Below, piece after piece: positions 38,021 to 52,891 of a stretch of 64,000 bases of DNA. How positions within the stretch are numbered: the first letter of the stretch is position 1; each line of letters opens with the position of its first letter. The notes under the pieces are model-generated. The model had not been told where the DNA came from, did no database searches, and was given only the letters and a program-made list of their open reading frames with translations. The DNA is from Dryocola boscaweniae. Lineage in GTDB: Bacteria > Pseudomonadota > Gammaproteobacteria > Enterobacterales > Enterobacteriaceae. The stretch is taken from assembly GCF_025215095.1 (NCBI RefSeq), contig NZ_JALHAP010000075.1, positions 186,001 to 250,000 of the forward strand, in the 5' to 3' direction. The position numbers and the translations under genes are program-made.

Positions 38021-38234
38021 GCGATGGAGGAAAAATAACCACGCCTTATTTATTTAGTATCGTGATTATTACGGCTAAATAAACATCAAAATATATCGTC
38101 TACAATTATTAACTCGCAGTGAACACTGTTTTTTAAAAATATTACCAGGGCGGGAATCGCACGTTTTGCCTTTAACGATTCAGCCCGGTGCGAAATTAAT
38201 TTGAAATTTTTTCGTATCCTAATTGATACCAAAT

Positions 38235-38251
38235 TGTTAATTTAGTGTTTA
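38235..38251 (+). promoter_or_regulatory. ArcA-like direct repeat upstream of cyoA
   Basis: TGTTAA (38235-38240) and TGTTTA (38246-38251) are separated by five bases, fitting the ArcA direct-repeat consensus. It lies about 170 bases upstream of the likely -35 of cyoA. ArcA is the known repressor of cyo; a role for this copy is inference. Confidence 0.4.
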
Positions 38252-38418
38252 TTAAAATGATTGGTTATACCAATTGACCTTGTCATTAACCTCCGGCATA
38301 GGTTTTTGTTATAACTCGCTGGAGAAGGCGTCGGATGCCCGATTTTACAGTTTGTTGCATTTCGTGTGACATTGGCGGCAGAACCCGGTAACACCCCACT
38401 GACACTACGCCATTCATG

Positions 38419-38447
38419 TTTACAGTAATGTAACCTTCCCGTAAAAT
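38419..38447 (+). promoter_or_regulatory. cyoA promoter
   Basis: TTTACA (38419-38424) and TAAAAT (38442-38447) are 17 bases apart, giving a start about 44 bases before the cyoA ATG. The remaining part of the 476-base gap after ampG is AT-rich and contains no gene. Confidence 0.7.
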
Positions 38448-38497
38448 GCCGGCACACTTTAAACGACAATAGAGCTCCCTGGAATTGAGGTCGTTAA

Positions 38498-42057
<3,560 letters not shown>

Positions 42058-42058
<1 letters not shown>

Positions 42059-42387
42059 TGAGTCATTCAACTGAACACGCGGGCGCCCACCACGGTAGCG
42101 TAAAAACCTATATGACAGGTTTCATCCTGTCGATCATCCTGACGGCGATCCCGTTCTGGATGGTCATGGCAGGTACCGCCTCCCACGCCACGATCCTTGG
42201 CGTGGTGCTGGTTACCGCAGTAGTACAGATTCTGGTTCATCTTGTGTGCTTCCTGCATCTGAACACCTCATCGAGCGAGCGTTGGAACCTGGTGGCCTTT
42301 GCCTTTACGGTACTGATTATTGCCATTCTGGTGGTCGGCTCGATCTGGATTATGTGGAACCTCAACCAGAACATGATGGTTCACTAA
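42058..42387 (+). CDS. cyoD: Cytochrome bo3 ubiquinol oxidase subunit IV
   Basis: Small membrane subunit of 109 residues with three helices; needed for assembly of the CuB site. The upstream in-frame extension to 41977 lies within cyoC, so ATG 42058, overlapping the cyoC stop by one base, is taken. Sequence [19 protein letters not shown] matches the family. Confidence 0.95.
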
Positions 42388-42397
42388 GAGCGACGTT

Positions 42398-43285
42398 ATG
42401 ATTAAGCAATACCTGCAAGTAACGAAACCAGGAATTATTTTCGGTAATTTAATTTCTGTCATTGGGGGATTTTTACTGGCCTCGAAGGGCAGTATTGATT
42501 ACCCCCTGTTTCTCTTCACCCTCGTAGGGGTGTCGCTGGTGGTGGCATCAGGTTGTGTTTATAACAACTTCATCGACCGCGATATCGACCGCAAAATGGA
42601 GAGAACCAGGAATCGGGTGCTGGTTAAAGGCCTGATTTCACCGAAAACCTCGCTGGTATACGCCACCTTGTTGGGTATTGCTGGTTTCATGCTGCTGTGG
42701 TTTGGTGCGAATCCATTAGCCATGTGGCTTGGTGTGATGGGCTTTGTGGTTTACGTTGGAGTTTATAGCCTCTACATGAAGCGCAAATCCGTTTACGGAA
42801 CGCTGATCGGCAGCCTTTCCGGTGCGGCTCCTCCGGTCATTGGCTACTGCGCCGTGACCAACGAGTTCGATACCGGCGCCCTGATCCTGCTGGCTATCTT
42901 TAGCCTGTGGCAGATGCCGCACTCCTACGCGATTGCCATCTTCCGCTTTAAGGATTACCAGGCGGCCAACATTCCGGTTCTGCCGGTGGTGAAAGGGATT
43001 TCGGTCGCGAAAAATCACATCACGCTGTATATCATCGCTTTTGCTGTCGCAACGCTGATGCTCACTTTAGGCGGCTATGCTGGATACAAATATCTGGTTG
43101 TTGCGGCGGCCGTGAGCGTCTGGTGGCTGGGCATGGCGCTGAGAGGTTATAAAGTGGAAGATGATAAAGTCTGGGCGCGCAAGCTGTTCGTCTTCTCTAT
43201 CGTCGCCATTACTTCTCTTTCCGTGATGATGTCCGTCGACTTTATGGTGCCAGATTCCCACAATCTGCTGACTTACGTCTGGTAA
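42398..43285 (+). CDS. cyoE: Protohaem IX farnesyltransferase (haem O synthase)
   Basis: Polytopic membrane UbiA-family enzyme of 295 residues that farnesylates haem b to make haem O for CyoB. The prenyl-diphosphate-binding motif is [15 protein letters not shown] and the second loop is KRKSVYGTL. Last gene of the operon, ten bases behind cyoD, followed by a terminator. Confidence 0.96.
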   Translation: MIKQYLQVTKPGIIFGNLISVIGGFLLASKGSIDYPLFLFTLVGVSLVVASGCVYNNFIDRDIDRKMERTRNRVLVKGLISPKTSLVYATLLGIAGFMLLWFGANPLAMWLGVMGFVVYVGVYSLYMKRKSVYGTLIGSLSGAAPPVIGYCAVTNEFDTGALILLAIFSLWQMPHSYAIAIFRFKDYQAANIPVLPVVKGISVAKNHITLYIIAFAVATLMLTLGGYAGYKYLVVAAAVSVWWLGMALRGYKVEDDKVWARKLFVFSIVAITSLSVMMSVDFMVPDSHNLLTYVW

Positions 43286-43301
43286 GTCGTGAACCGCATA
43301 A

Positions 43302-43325
43302 AAGGGCGCATCAGCGCCCTTTTTT
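43302..43325 (+). terminator. Terminator of the cyo operon
   Basis: AAGGGCGC, loop ATCA, GCGCCCTT and then TTTT: a perfect eight-base stem 17 bases past the cyoE stop. Confidence 0.9.
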
Positions 43326-43432
43326 ATTACTACCAGCAATCATTCCACGCTGTAATATCTGTTAAATAACTAGAGATTTACCCTCCCCTGCCCACGCACT
43401 ACACTATGTCCGGTTTTTCATCTGAGGTGGTA

Positions 43433-44800
43433 ATGAACGATTATAAAATGACGCCTGTCGAGCTACGTGCGACGTGGGGGTTAGGCACGGTGTTTTCACT
43501 GCGCATGCTCGGTATGTTTATGGTGCTGCCGGTTCTTACCACTTATGGAATGGTGTTACAGGGCGCAAGCGAAGCGTTAATCGGCCTTGCAATCGGTATT
43601 TATGGCCTTGCGCAGGCTATTTTCCAGATCCCCTTTGGTTTGCTCTCCGACCGTATTGGCCGCAAGCCGCTTATTATCGGCGGATTACTGATTTTTGTAT
43701 TCGGCAGTATTATTGCTGCGCTTTCCAGCTCTATCTGGGGCGTAATCCTTGGCCGCGCCTTACAAGGTTCTGGCGCTATTGCCGCAGCGGTTATGGCGCT
43801 GCTTTCAGATCTCACCCGTGAGCAAAACCGAACCAAAGCAATGGCGTTTATCGGCGTTAGCTTCGGCGTCACTTTTGCTATCGCCATGGTGCTCGGCCCG
43901 ATTATTACCCACTCCCTCGGCCTGAATGCCCTGTTCTGGACGATCGCGCTTCTGGCGGCAGCCGGCATTTTAATCACCCTTTGGGTGGTGCCCAATACCG
44001 AAAGCCACGTACTGAATCGTGAATCCGGCATGGTTAAAGGTTGCTTCAGCAAAGTCCTCGCTGAGCCTAAGCTGCTGAAATTAAACTTCGGCATCATGTG
44101 CTTGCACATCATGCTGATGTCCACGTTTGTTGCCCTACCTGGCCTGCTTGAACAGGCGGGATTTCCTGCCGCTCAGCACTGGAAAATCTACCTGTGCACC
44201 ATGCTAATCTCGTTCGTCTCGGTCGTGCCGTTTATCATTTACGCCGAAGTGAAACGCCGCATGAAGCGAGTATTCATCGGCTGCGTGGCCCTGCTGCTGA
44301 TTGCCGAAATTGTGCTCTGGGGCTCCGGCCCGCATTTCTGGGAGCTGGTGATAGGGGTGCAGTTATTCTTCCTCGCCTTTAACCTGATGGAAGCTATTCT
44401 GCCGTCGCTAATCAGCAAAGAGTCGCCTGCCGGTTACAAAGGAACGGCGATGGGGATTTATTCCACCAGCCAGTTTATTGGCGTGGCGATTGGCGGTTCT
44501 TTAGGCGGCTGGATTGATGGGCTGTTTGATTCGCAAACCGTGTTTTTAGCAGGCGCCTTGCTGGCAACGGTCTGGCTGCTGGTAAGTTCGACGATGAAAG
44601 AACCGCCGTATGTCACAAGCCTGCGTATTGAACTGCCGGAGAATACGGCAAATGATGAAGAGTTGAAAGCAAGGCTGCTGGCGCAGGCGGGCGTGAGCGA
44701 GGCGAATATTATTACGCAAGAGCGTAGCGCCTACGTGAAGATCGACAGCAAGCTGACGAACAGATTTGAAGTAGAGCAGTTGGTGAAAGAAACCCTGTAA
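43433..44800 (+). CDS. yajR: YajR, MFS transporter with a C-terminal YAM domain
   Basis: Inner-membrane transporter of 455 residues with 12 helices and an MFS motif A loop (GLLSDRIGRKP). After the last helix, about 60 residues (residues about 390-455, LRIELPENTAN through VEQLVKETL) form the ferredoxin-like YAM domain known from the E. coli YajR structure. Substrate is not known. ATG 43433 with GAGGTGG before it is preferred to the in-frame 43406. Confidence 0.92.
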   Translation: MNDYKMTPVELRATWGLGTVFSLRMLGMFMVLPVLTTYGMVLQGASEALIGLAIGIYGLAQAIFQIPFGLLSDRIGRKPLIIGGLLIFVFGSIIAALSSSIWGVILGRALQGSGAIAAAVMALLSDLTREQNRTKAMAFIGVSFGVTFAIAMVLGPIITHSLGLNALFWTIALLAAAGILITLWVVPNTESHVLNRESGMVKGCFSKVLAEPKLLKLNFGIMCLHIMLMSTFVALPGLLEQAGFPAAQHWKIYLCTMLISFVSVVPFIIYAEVKRRMKRVFIGCVALLLIAEIVLWGSGPHFWELVIGVQLFFLAFNLMEAILPSLISKESPAGYKGTAMGIYSTSQFIGVAIGGSLGGWIDGLFDSQTVFLAGALLATVWLLVSSTMKEPPYVTSLRIELPENTANDEELKARLLAQAGVSEANIITQERSAYVKIDSKLTNRFEVEQLVKETL

Positions 44801-44802
44801 CG

Positions 44803-44872
44803 GCGGGTGGCGCTTCGCTAATCCGCCCTACATTAAAAACGTAGGGTGGATAAGCGGTGAGCGCCCTCCACC
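44803..44872. repeat. REP-like repeat between yajR and yajQ
   Basis: GCGGGTGGCGCTTCGCTAATCC and GTAGGGTGGATAAGCGGTGA arms; it fills the space between the two convergent stops. Same family as the other copies in this window. Confidence 0.85.
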
Positions 44873-44879
44873 AGCAGGA

Positions 44880-45371
44880 TCAGTCGCGGAAGTTTTTAAA
44901 CTGGAACGGCTGTCCCAAATCACCGCCACGAACCAGCGCCATTGCGGCCTGTAAATCATCACGGGATTTACCCGTTACGCGTAGCTCCTCTCCCTGAATC
45001 TGCACCTGAACTTTGGTCTTGCTGTCTTTAATCAGCTTCACAATTTTCTTGGCGATAGCAGACTCAATGCCCTGCTTAAGCTTAGCTTCCACGCTCCAGG
45101 TTTTACCGCTGTGCACGAACTCGTCCGGCACATCGATTGAAGCACCTTCAATACCGCGCTTAAGCAGCTTGGCACGAAGAATATCCAATAGCTGGTTGAC
45201 CTGGAAATCAGACTCGCTGGCAACTTTAATGGACTGATTTTTCTCGTTCAATTCAAAGGTTGCCGGCACATTACGGAAGTCAAAACGGGTCGCAACCTCA
45301 CGTTCCGCGTTTTCGATGGCGTTACGCACTTCCTGGATATCGATTTCAGACACGATGTCAAAAGATGGCAT
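44880..45371 (-). CDS. yajQ: YajQ, nucleotide-binding UPF0234 protein
   Basis: Cytoplasmic protein of 163 residues with two ferredoxin-like domains ([20 protein letters not shown], then [13 protein letters not shown]). Members bind nucleotides, and in Xanthomonas a YajQ protein is a cyclic di-GMP receptor; whether that applies here is unknown. ATG 45371 has GGGAGAAG before it. Divergent from panE. Confidence 0.93.
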   Translation of the reverse strand: MPSFDIVSEIDIQEVRNAIENAEREVATRFDFRNVPATFELNEKNQSIKVASESDFQVNQLLDILRAKLLKRGIEGASIDVPDEFVHSGKTWSVEAKLKQGIESAIAKKIVKLIKDSKTKVQVQIQGEELRVTGKSRDDLQAAMALVRGGDLGQPFQFKNFRD

Positions 45372-45509
45372 ATTTTCTTCTCCCTCTCTTTTTTGTTGCG
45401 TTGCATAATACCCGCTGGGCCGCGCAAAACAACCCGTTAAAGCACAAGAGAGCCCTGTATAATATAGATTACGCATAACATCCGCGCAGTTTGTGGATGG
45501 GGAGGCAAA

Positions 45510-46424
45510 ATGAAAATCACCGTATTGGGTTGCGGTGCGCTAGGCCAACTCTGGCTGGCATCACTTTATAAGCAAGGACATGAGGTCCAGGGCTGGCTAC
45601 GGGTTCCCCAACCTTTCTGTGCCGTAAATCTGGTCGAGGTGGACGGCAGCGCCTTTAATGAATCGCTGACGGCTAACGATCCCGATTTTCTTGCCAGTAG
45701 CGATCTGCTGCTGGTAACGCTCAAGGCCTGGCAAGTTTCCGGAGCCGTCAAAGCGCTGGCCTTATCGCTGCCGGAATCCAGCCCCATTTTGCTGTTACAT
45801 AACGGCATGGGCACGCTGGAAGAATTAAGGGCGCTTCGCCAACCCGTTTTACTGGGCGTAACTACGCATGCCGCAAAGCACGACGGCAACATTGTTATTC
45901 ATGTCGCCAACGGCACCACGCATATTGGCCCGGGAAATGCCGCAGGCAGTGATTTCAGCCGCCTCGCAGAGGTTCTGCATCATGCCCTTCCCGACGTGGC
46001 CTGGCATGACTTTATCCTTCCCGCAATCTGGCAGAAACTGGCGGTAAACTGCGTAATTAACCCGCTTACCGCGCTCTATAATTGCCCTAACGGCGAATTA
46101 AAAAATTACCATGGCGAGGTGGTGAGTATTTGCAACGAAGTGGCGCTGGTCATGGAGCGCGATGGTCACCATACCTCGCCTGAAAGCCTGCTTTACTATA
46201 TTGAGCAGGTTATCGACAGCACCGCGGCGAACATTTCGTCGATGCTGCAGGATGTGCGCGTGCAGCGCCATACCGAAATTGACTATATCACCGGATATTT
46301 ACTGCAGCGCGCGCGGGCTCATGGCCTTGCGTTGCCCGTCAATAGCCGTCTGTATGAGCTGATTAAGCGTAAGGAGAATGAATATGAGCGTTCAAGCTCT
46401 GGTCTGTCTGGCGCCTGGGACTGA
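45510..46424 (+). CDS. panE: 2-dehydropantoate 2-reductase
   Basis: NADPH-dependent ketopantoate reductase of 304 residues in pantothenate synthesis. The Rossmann motif GCGALGQLW begins at residue 7, the catalytic Lys is in [16 protein letters not shown], and the C-terminal helical domain carries EIDYITGY. It overlaps yajL by 41 bases. Confidence 0.95.
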   Translation: MKITVLGCGALGQLWLASLYKQGHEVQGWLRVPQPFCAVNLVEVDGSAFNESLTANDPDFLASSDLLLVTLKAWQVSGAVKALALSLPESSPILLLHNGMGTLEELRALRQPVLLGVTTHAAKHDGNIVIHVANGTTHIGPGNAAGSDFSRLAEVLHHALPDVAWHDFILPAIWQKLAVNCVINPLTALYNCPNGELKNYHGEVVSICNEVALVMERDGHHTSPESLLYYIEQVIDSTAANISSMLQDVRVQRHTEIDYITGYLLQRARAHGLALPVNSRLYELIKRKENEYERSSSGLSGAWD

Positions 46425-46980
46425 AGAGATGGAAGCCGTTACCACTATCGATTTACTGGTACGCGGCGGCATTAAAGTGACGACGGCAAGCGTTGCAAGC
46501 AACGGCGATCTCACTGTTACCTGCTCACGCGGCGTAAAACTGGTCGCCGATGCCCCGCTGGTTGAAGTAGCCGATGGGGATTTCGACGTCATCGTATTAC
46601 CCGGCGGATTAAAAGGCGCGGAATGCTTCCGCGACAGCCCGTTGCTGGTAGAAACCGTGCGGCAATTCCATCTTTCCGGACGGATTGTCGCCGCTATTTG
46701 CGCGGCGGCCGGAACGGTTCTGGTGCCTCATGAAATCTTTCCGATTGGCAATATGACAGGCTATCCCGGCCTGAAAGATACCATTCCGGAAGAACAATGG
46801 CAGGATAAGCGCGTGGTCTGGGACCCTCGAGTCAAACTGCTGACCAGCCAGGGGCCGGGCACGGCGATTGATTTCGGTCTGAAGATTATCGACTTACTGG
46901 TTGGGCGAGAAAAAGCGCATGAGGTTTCTCAGCAGCTTGTGATGGCCGCCGGGATTTACAGCTACAGGGATTATCAGTAA
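46384..46980 (+). CDS. yajL: Protein/nucleic acid deglycase-type YajL (DJ-1 family)
   Basis: DJ-1/PfpI-family protein of 198 residues, implicated in oxidative-stress protection of thiols and described as a glyoxalase-type deglycase. The reactive Cys is in the nucleophile elbow [10 protein letters not shown], where E. coli has CAAPA, and the Glu of the site is near the start. ATG 46384 is chosen over 46378 because it gives a seven-base space after AAGGAG. The gene starts inside panE. Confidence 0.93.
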   Translation: MSVQALVCLAPGTEEMEAVTTIDLLVRGGIKVTTASVASNGDLTVTCSRGVKLVADAPLVEVADGDFDVIVLPGGLKGAECFRDSPLLVETVRQFHLSGRIVAAICAAAGTVLVPHEIFPIGNMTGYPGLKDTIPEEQWQDKRVVWDPRVKLLTSQGPGTAIDFGLKIIDLLVGREKAHEVSQQLVMAAGIYSYRDYQ

Positions 46981-46988
46981 ATGCAGTA

Positions 46989-47058
46989 CCGGGTGGCGCG
47001 GGCTTACCCGGCCTGCAATTGAGATACCGTAGGGTGGATTAGCTTGCGCCATCCACCT
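46989..47058. repeat. REP-like repeat between yajL and thiI
   Basis: CGGGTGGCGCGGGCTTACCC and GTAGGGTGGATTAGC arms between the convergent stops; same family as the other copies. Confidence 0.82.
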
Positions 47059-47074
47059 TCCGATTTTTTGGCAA

Positions 47075-48523
47075 TTAAGCGCGATAAACCTTTACGTTAT
47101 TAAATCCTTGCTCACGCAGATACAGCGCCTGCAGGCGGCTCATTACGCCACGCTCACACCACAGCAGGTAAGTTTTGCTCTGGTCGAGATCGCCAAACTT
47201 AGTGCTTAGCTTATAGAACGGCAATGACGCCACTTCCACGCCTTCTGGCTTGAAAGGCTTCTCGTCCTGCTCGTCAATAGAACGGATATCCAGCAGCACG
47301 TCATTCGGGCCGAAGGCGTCAACCGTTTCAACCTCTGTGACCACTTCTTTGGTCTGGTTTGCGATATCGCGGATATCAATGTTCGTCGCTTCTTCGACCA
47401 TTTTATCGAGAATCGAGAAATCAAAGTTGGCTTCTTCCGCCTCAATCTTCGCCTTCACTGCCTTCACGGTTGGGCTTTTCGAGATAACGCCGCAGTATTC
47501 CGGCATGGTGCGAGCAAAGTCAGCAGTGCCAATTTCACGCGCCAGATCGATGATGTGCTCTTTATCGTGTGAAATCAGCGGGCGCAGAATTAGCGTATCG
47601 GAAACGTTATCGATAAGACGCAGGTTGGTCAGAGTCTGGCTGGAAACCTGGCCCAGCGCTTCGCCGGTCACCAGCGCCTGCACGCCGTAACGCTCGGCAA
47701 CCTTCGATGCCGCGCGTACAAACATACGTTTGAGCACAACGCCCATCTGGCCGTCTTCAACTTTCTCAAGAATTTCGCCTACCACCGGCTCGAAGTTAAT
47801 CGCCACAAAGCGCACGCGGTGAGAGCTGCCGAAGCGGTTCCACAGATAGTGGGCCACCTGCTTCACGCCGATTTCGTGGGCTGCGCCGCCAAGGTTAAAG
47901 AAGCAGTAATGCACGCGGCAGCCGCGACGCATCAGCATATAGCTGGAAACGCCGGAGTCAAAACCGCCGGAAATCAGCGACAGCACGTCTTCCTGCGTAC
48001 CAATCGGGAAACCGCCGATGCCTTCATAGCGGCCTTTCACCAGCAGCAGACGATCGTTTTCGATTTCCAGATTCACCGTCACGTCCGGGTGGGTCAACTT
48101 CACGCGCGCGGATTCGATATGCTGATTTAAACCGCCGCCAACATAACGTTCTACTTCGATAGAGCTAAACTCATGTTTACCGCGACGCTTAACCCGCACG
48201 CAGAAAGTCTTCCCTTCCAGTTGGTCGCGATAAAGTTCCAGCGCCTGCTCGAAGATATTGTGCATATCGGTGAAGGGCACGTCTTCCACTTCGAGAATAT
48301 GGTGGATGCCGGGAATACGCGTTAACGCTTCGCGAATGGCGATACGCTGGTTTTCGTCTTTGGCGCGAACTTCGATATTGTCCCAGTGGCGAACAACCGC
48401 CAGATCTTCATCGTAGTGTTTTAAAACGTTGCGAATGTTCCCGGTGAGCATCTTAATAAAGCGTATGCGCACAGATTGGCTTTTAATGGTGATTTCAGGG
48501 AACAATTTAATGATAAACTTCAT
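47075..48523 (-). CDS. thiI: tRNA 4-thiouridine sulfurtransferase / thiamine sulfur carrier enzyme ThiI
   Basis: Dual-function enzyme of 482 residues that makes s4U8 in tRNA and provides sulfur for the thiamine thiazole. Domains in order are a ferredoxin-like/THUMP region (to about 165), a PP-loop AMP-forming domain ([13 protein letters not shown]) and a C-terminal rhodanese domain with the persulfide Cys in [13 protein letters not shown] 48523 matches the family; an upstream ATG at 48550 is less likely. Confidence 0.96.
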   Translation of the reverse strand: MKFIIKLFPEITIKSQSVRIRFIKMLTGNIRNVLKHYDEDLAVVRHWDNIEVRAKDENQRIAIREALTRIPGIHHILEVEDVPFTDMHNIFEQALELYRDQLEGKTFCVRVKRRGKHEFSSIEVERYVGGGLNQHIESARVKLTHPDVTVNLEIENDRLLLVKGRYEGIGGFPIGTQEDVLSLISGGFDSGVSSYMLMRRGCRVHYCFFNLGGAAHEIGVKQVAHYLWNRFGSSHRVRFVAINFEPVVGEILEKVEDGQMGVVLKRMFVRAASKVAERYGVQALVTGEALGQVSSQTLTNLRLIDNVSDTLILRPLISHDKEHIIDLAREIGTADFARTMPEYCGVISKSPTVKAVKAKIEAEEANFDFSILDKMVEEATNIDIRDIANQTKEVVTEVETVDAFGPNDVLLDIRSIDEQDEKPFKPEGVEVASLPFYKLSTKFGDLDQSKTYLLWCERGVMSRLQALYLREQGFNNVKVYRA

Positions 48524-48732
48524 GGCGCTCATGATTTGTTGGTGAGCCATGCATGCGTTGAAGCATGCGGGCTGAAAGACTTAAAGAATTGCAGAAGCGA
48601 ATACGCGGCTGCATCCGAGGCGCGAAAGTATATCACAACGCCCGATAACCGACATGCTCATGCTTACTTGCTTATCCAATTGAGTCCGCTACCATGGCGG
48701 CGTTGCACATTTATTAGAGTCAGACATTCACT

Positions 48733-48975
48733 ATGCCGAAAAAAACCGAAGTCCCCGTAAGCTTTGAAACCGCGCTTGTGGAACTTGAGCAGATTGTTAC
48801 TCGTCTGGAAAGTGGCGAACTGCCGCTGGAAGACGCATTAAACGAATTTGAACGCGGTGTGCAACTGGCTCGTCAGGGTCAGGTGAAGCTGCAGCAAGCA
48901 GAACAGCGAGTGCAAATCCTGCTGAGCGAAAATGAAGACGCGCCCCTTACGCCTTTCACGCCGGACGCCGAGTAA
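48733..48975 (+). CDS. xseB: Exodeoxyribonuclease VII small subunit
   Basis: Small helical subunit of 80 residues that joins XseA. The family core [20 protein letters not shown] and [12 protein letters not shown] is present. First gene of the xseB-ispA-dxs-yajO operon; two bases separate it from ispA. Confidence 0.95.
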   Translation: MPKKTEVPVSFETALVELEQIVTRLESGELPLEDALNEFERGVQLARQGQVKLQQAEQRVQILLSENEDAPLTPFTPDAE

Positions 48976-48977
48976 AA

Positions 48978-49877
48978 ATGGATTTAAATCACGATCTTCA
49001 GGCCCATGCCGAGCGAGCTAACGCTGCTCTGCTACGCTTTTTATCCCCGCTGCCGTTTCAGAACACTCCTCTGGTTGAGGCGATGCATTACGGCGCACTA
49101 TTAGGGGGTAAACGCCTTCGTCCTTTCCTGGTATACGCTACCGGTGAAATGTTCGGCGTAGCAGATGAGGCGCTGGACGCCCCGGCTGCGGCAGTAGAAT
49201 GTATCCACGCCTACTCTTTGATGCATGACGATCTCCCGGCGATGGATGATGATGATTTACGCCGCGGGCAGCCGACCTGTCATATCAAATTCGGCGAAGC
49301 CAGCGCAATTCTGGCAGGAGACGCCCTGCAAACGCTGGCGTTCTCTATACTCAGTGAAGCCCCAATGCCCGGTGTGGAAATAGCCGACCGTCTGGCGATG
49401 GTCAAAGAGTTAGCCGCCGCCAGCGGCGTTGCAGGTATGTGCGGCGGCCAGGCGCTGGATCTGGCAGCAGAAGGTAAACAGGCCACTCTCGAAGAGCTTG
49501 AGCAGATTCACCGCCATAAAACCGGTGCTCTGATTCGCGCAGCCGTGCGCCTTGGCGCTTTAAGCGCGGGCGACGCCGGGCGAAAAGCCCTGCCGCTGCT
49601 CGACCGTTATGCCGAATGCATTGGCCTGGCATTCCAGGTACAGGACGATATTCTCGACGTGGTTGGCGACACCGCGACGCTAGGTAAGCGTCAGGGCGCC
49701 GATCAACAGTTGGGTAAAAGCACTTACCCGGCGCTGCTTGGGCTGGAAAATGCCAAAGCTAAAGCGTGGGATCTGTATCAGGATTCTCTCCGTGCGCTGG
49801 AAGGACTTGCGGCACAGTCGCTAAATACAGCGGCGCTGAAAGCGTTAGCGAGCTATATAATCCAACGTGATAAATAA
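48978..49877 (+). CDS. ispA: Farnesyl diphosphate synthase
   Basis: Prenyltransferase of 299 residues making farnesyl diphosphate from IPP and GPP/DMAPP. The two aspartate-rich motifs are present: DDLPAMDDDDLRRG (FARM, DDxxMD) and QVQDDILDV (SARM). It is in the isoprenoid operon upstream of dxs. Confidence 0.97.
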   Translation: MDLNHDLQAHAERANAALLRFLSPLPFQNTPLVEAMHYGALLGGKRLRPFLVYATGEMFGVADEALDAPAAAVECIHAYSLMHDDLPAMDDDDLRRGQPTCHIKFGEASAILAGDALQTLAFSILSEAPMPGVEIADRLAMVKELAAASGVAGMCGGQALDLAAEGKQATLEELEQIHRHKTGALIRAAVRLGALSAGDAGRKALPLLDRYAECIGLAFQVQDDILDVVGDTATLGKRQGADQQLGKSTYPALLGLENAKAKAWDLYQDSLRALEGLAAQSLNTAALKALASYIIQRDK

Positions 49878-49961
49878 TATTAATTTAGCCTTCAGCATTC
49901 GAGTCGCAGCTAACACTCCTGCGGTTTGAAGAATGATGGATAAAAATGAGTTACTAATTTA

Positions 49962-51824
49962 ATGAGCTTTGATATTGCCAAATACCCGACCCTGGCGCTG
50001 GTGGACTCGACCAATGAGCTTCGCCTGCTGCCAAAAGAGAGCTTGCCGAAGCTGTGTGATGAGCTGCGTCGTTACCTGCTTGATAGCGTAAGCCGTTCCA
50101 GCGGGCACTTTGCCTCCGGGCTTGGCACGGTAGAACTGACCGTGGCGCTGCATTATGTTTACAACACGCCCTTCGATCAGTTGATTTGGGATGTGGGTCA
50201 TCAGGCCTATCCGCATAAAATTCTGACCGGTCGTCGTGACCAGATTGGCACTATCCGTCAGAAAGACGGCCTGCATCCGTTCCCGTGGCGCGCAGAGAGC
50301 GAATACGATGTGTTGAGCGTTGGCCATTCGTCCACTTCGATAAGCGCTGGGATCGGCATCGCTGTAGCGGCGGGTAAAGAAGGTAAAGACAGGCGCACGG
50401 TTTGCGTAATCGGCGACGGCGCCATTACCGCAGGCATGGCATTTGAAGCCATGAACCACGCCGGGGATATTCGCCCGGACATGCTGGTGGTATTAAACGA
50501 CAATGAAATGTCGATCTCCGAAAACGTCGGGGCGCTTAACAACCATCTGGCGCAAATCCTTTCCGGTAAGCTCTATTCCACCCTGCGGGAAGGCGGTAAA
50601 AAGGTCTTCTCCGGCGTGCCGCCGATTAAAGAACTTCTCAAGCGTACCGAAGAGCACATCAAAGGCATGGTCGTGCCGGGCACGCTGTTTGAAGAGCTTG
50701 GTTTTAATTACATCGGGCCGGTAGACGGACACGATGTTATCGGGCTGGTGAATACGCTCAAAAATATGCGCGACCTGTCCGGGCCGCAGTTTCTGCACGT
50801 AATGACCAAAAAAGGACGCGGCTACGCGCCCGCCGAAAAAGACCCCATTAGCTTCCATGCGGTGCCGAAGTTCGATCCTAAAAGCGGCACGCTGCCAAAA
50901 AGCGCAGGCGGTCTGCCGAGCTATTCAAAGATCTTCGGTAACTGGCTGTGCGAAACCGCAGCAGGCGATGACAAACTGATGGCGGTTACGCCCGCCATGC
51001 GCGAAGGCTCAGGGATGGTGGAATTTTCTCGCCAGTACCCACAGCAATATTTTGACGTGGCGATTGCCGAACAGCACGCGGTAACCTTTGCCGCGGGCCT
51101 TGCTATTGGCGGTTACAAGCCTGTTGTCGCTATCTATTCAACCTTCCTGCAACGCGCTTACGATCAGGTTATCCACGACGTGGCTATCCAAAAACTGCCG
51201 GTGCTTTTTGCTATCGACCGCGCGGGCATTGTTGGCGCGGACGGGCAAACACATCAGGGCGCATTCGATCTCTCCTTCCTGCGCTGTGTACCTGAAATGG
51301 TCATCATGACGCCGAGCGACGAAAACGAATGTCGTCAGATGTTGCATACCGGCTATCACTACAACGAAGGCCCAAGCGCGGTTCGTTACCCGCGCGGTAA
51401 CGGCACCGGCGTTGAATTACAGCCGCTGGAATGCCTGCCAATCGGTAAAGGCGTGAAAAAACGTAAAGGTGAGAAAATTGCCCTGCTCAACTTCGGCACT
51501 CTATTAGAAGATGCCGCCAAAGTTGCAGAATCGCTGAATGCCACGCTTGTTGATATGCGTTTTGTGAAACCGCTTGATGAAGCGCTGATTCTTGAACTGG
51601 CCGCCTGCCACGAGACGCTGGTGACCCTTGAAGAAAACGCTATTCAGGGCGGGGCTGGCAGCGGCGTGAATGAAGTTTTGATGGCCAACCGCAAAGTGGT
51701 TCCGGTGCTAAACATCGGCCTGCCGGATTTCTTTATTCCCCAGGGCACTCAGGAAGAAGCGCGCGCGGCTATTGGACTTGATGCCGAAGGTATCGAAGCG
51801 AAAATCCGCGCCTGGCTTAACTAA
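49962..51824 (+). CDS. dxs: 1-deoxy-D-xylulose-5-phosphate synthase
   Basis: TPP-dependent entry enzyme of the MEP isoprenoid pathway, 620 residues. The substrate-binding region around [15 protein letters not shown], the TPP motif [15 protein letters not shown] and the transketolase pyrimidine domain with the catalytic Glu ([17 protein letters not shown]) are intact. The DXP product also feeds thiamine and pyridoxal synthesis. It starts 85 bases after ispA. Confidence 0.97.
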   Translation: MSFDIAKYPTLALVDSTNELRLLPKESLPKLCDELRRYLLDSVSRSSGHFASGLGTVELTVALHYVYNTPFDQLIWDVGHQAYPHKILTGRRDQIGTIRQKDGLHPFPWRAESEYDVLSVGHSSTSISAGIGIAVAAGKEGKDRRTVCVIGDGAITAGMAFEAMNHAGDIRPDMLVVLNDNEMSISENVGALNNHLAQILSGKLYSTLREGGKKVFSGVPPIKELLKRTEEHIKGMVVPGTLFEELGFNYIGPVDGHDVIGLVNTLKNMRDLSGPQFLHVMTKKGRGYAPAEKDPISFHAVPKFDPKSGTLPKSAGGLPSYSKIFGNWLCETAAGDDKLMAVTPAMREGSGMVEFSRQYPQQYFDVAIAEQHAVTFAAGLAIGGYKPVVAIYSTFLQRAYDQVIHDVAIQKLPVLFAIDRAGIVGADGQTHQGAFDLSFLRCVPEMVIMTPSDENECRQMLHTGYHYNEGPSAVRYPRGNGTGVELQPLECLPIGKGVKKRKGEKIALLNFGTLLEDAAKVAESLNATLVDMRFVKPLDEALILELAACHETLVTLEENAIQGGAGSGVNEVLMANRKVVPVLNIGLPDFFIPQGTQEEARAAIGLDAEGIEAKIRAWLN

Positions 51825-51888
51825 ATCCCTTCCCCGCTCCTGCTATGCTTAAAAGGCAAACCCTTATAAACATAGCAGGAGTGGAAGC

Positions 51889-52863
51889 ATGCAATACAAC
51901 ACGTTAGGAAAAACAAACCTTAAGGTTTCCCGCCTTTGCCTTGGTTGCATGACCTTCGGAGAACCTGACCGGGGTAAACACGCCTGGACACTGCCTGAAG
52001 AGAGCAGCCGTCTCATCATCAAGCACGCCGTTGATAACGGCATTAATTTCTTTGATACCGCCAACAGCTATTCCGACGGTAGCAGCGAAGAGATTGTCGG
52101 ACGTGCGCTGAAAGACTTCACGCGTCGCGAAGACGTCGTTATTGCCACCAAGGTCTACCATCAGGTAGGCGACCTGCCGGAAGGACTCTCCCGAGCGCAG
52201 ATCCTGCGATCGATTGACGATAGCCTGCGTCGCCTGGGCACCGATTATGTCGACCTGCTGCAAATCCATCGCTGGGACTACAACACGCCAATCGAAGAAA
52301 CGCTCGAAGCCCTGAACGACGTGGTGAAAGCAGGTAAAGCGCGTTTCATCGGCGCGTCATCGATGCACAGCGAGCAGTTTGCTCAGGCGCTGGCGCTGCA
52401 GGATCGGCACGGCTGGGCGCGTTTTGCCACCATGCAGGATCATTACAATCTGATTTATCGTGAAGAAGAGCTCGATATGTTACCGCTGTGCTACCGGGAA
52501 GGAGTAGCCGTCATTCCCTGGAGTCCGCTCGCCCGTGGCAAGCTGACCCGCCCTTGGGGCGACACAACAGCACGTTCAGTATCCGATGAGTTTGGCAAAA
52601 CGCTGTACGAAGGAAGCGCTGAGAACGATGCGGTAATTGCCGAACGTCTGGCAAACGTCGCCGCAGACAAAGGCGTTTCTCGCGCTCAGGTTGCGCTGGC
52701 ATGGCTGTTAAGCAAACCGGGGATTGCGGCGCCGATAATCGGCACCTCGCGTGAACAGCAACTCGATGATTTGCTTGGGGCGGTGGATCTTACGCTGGAA
52801 CCAGAAGAAATTGCCGAGCTTGAAATGGCCTATAAACCGCATCCGGTGGTGGGATTTAAGTAA
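51889..52863 (+). CDS. yajO: YajO, aldo-keto reductase family enzyme
   Basis: Aldo-keto reductase of 324 residues (TIM barrel) matching E. coli YajO, which has been linked to DXP/thiamine metabolism. Catalytic Tyr is in FDTANSYSDG and the NADPH-binding segment is GIAAPIIGTS. ATG 51889 has AGGAG before it. It follows dxs in the same direction, as in E. coli. Confidence 0.93.
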   Translation: MQYNTLGKTNLKVSRLCLGCMTFGEPDRGKHAWTLPEESSRLIIKHAVDNGINFFDTANSYSDGSSEEIVGRALKDFTRREDVVIATKVYHQVGDLPEGLSRAQILRSIDDSLRRLGTDYVDLLQIHRWDYNTPIEETLEALNDVVKAGKARFIGASSMHSEQFAQALALQDRHGWARFATMQDHYNLIYREEELDMLPLCYREGVAVIPWSPLARGKLTRPWGDTTARSVSDEFGKTLYEGSAENDAVIAERLANVAADKGVSRAQVALAWLLSKPGIAAPIIGTSREQQLDDLLGAVDLTLEPEEIAELEMAYKPHPVVGFK

Positions 52864-52867
52864 AAAA

Positions 52868-52886
52868 CGCCCTCGTAAAGAGGGCG
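52868..52886. terminator. Bidirectional terminator between yajO and pgpA
   Basis: CGCCCTC, loop GTAAA, GAGGGCG with T-runs on both strands. It ends both convergent genes, five bases from each. Confidence 0.9.
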
Positions 52887-52891
52887 CTTTT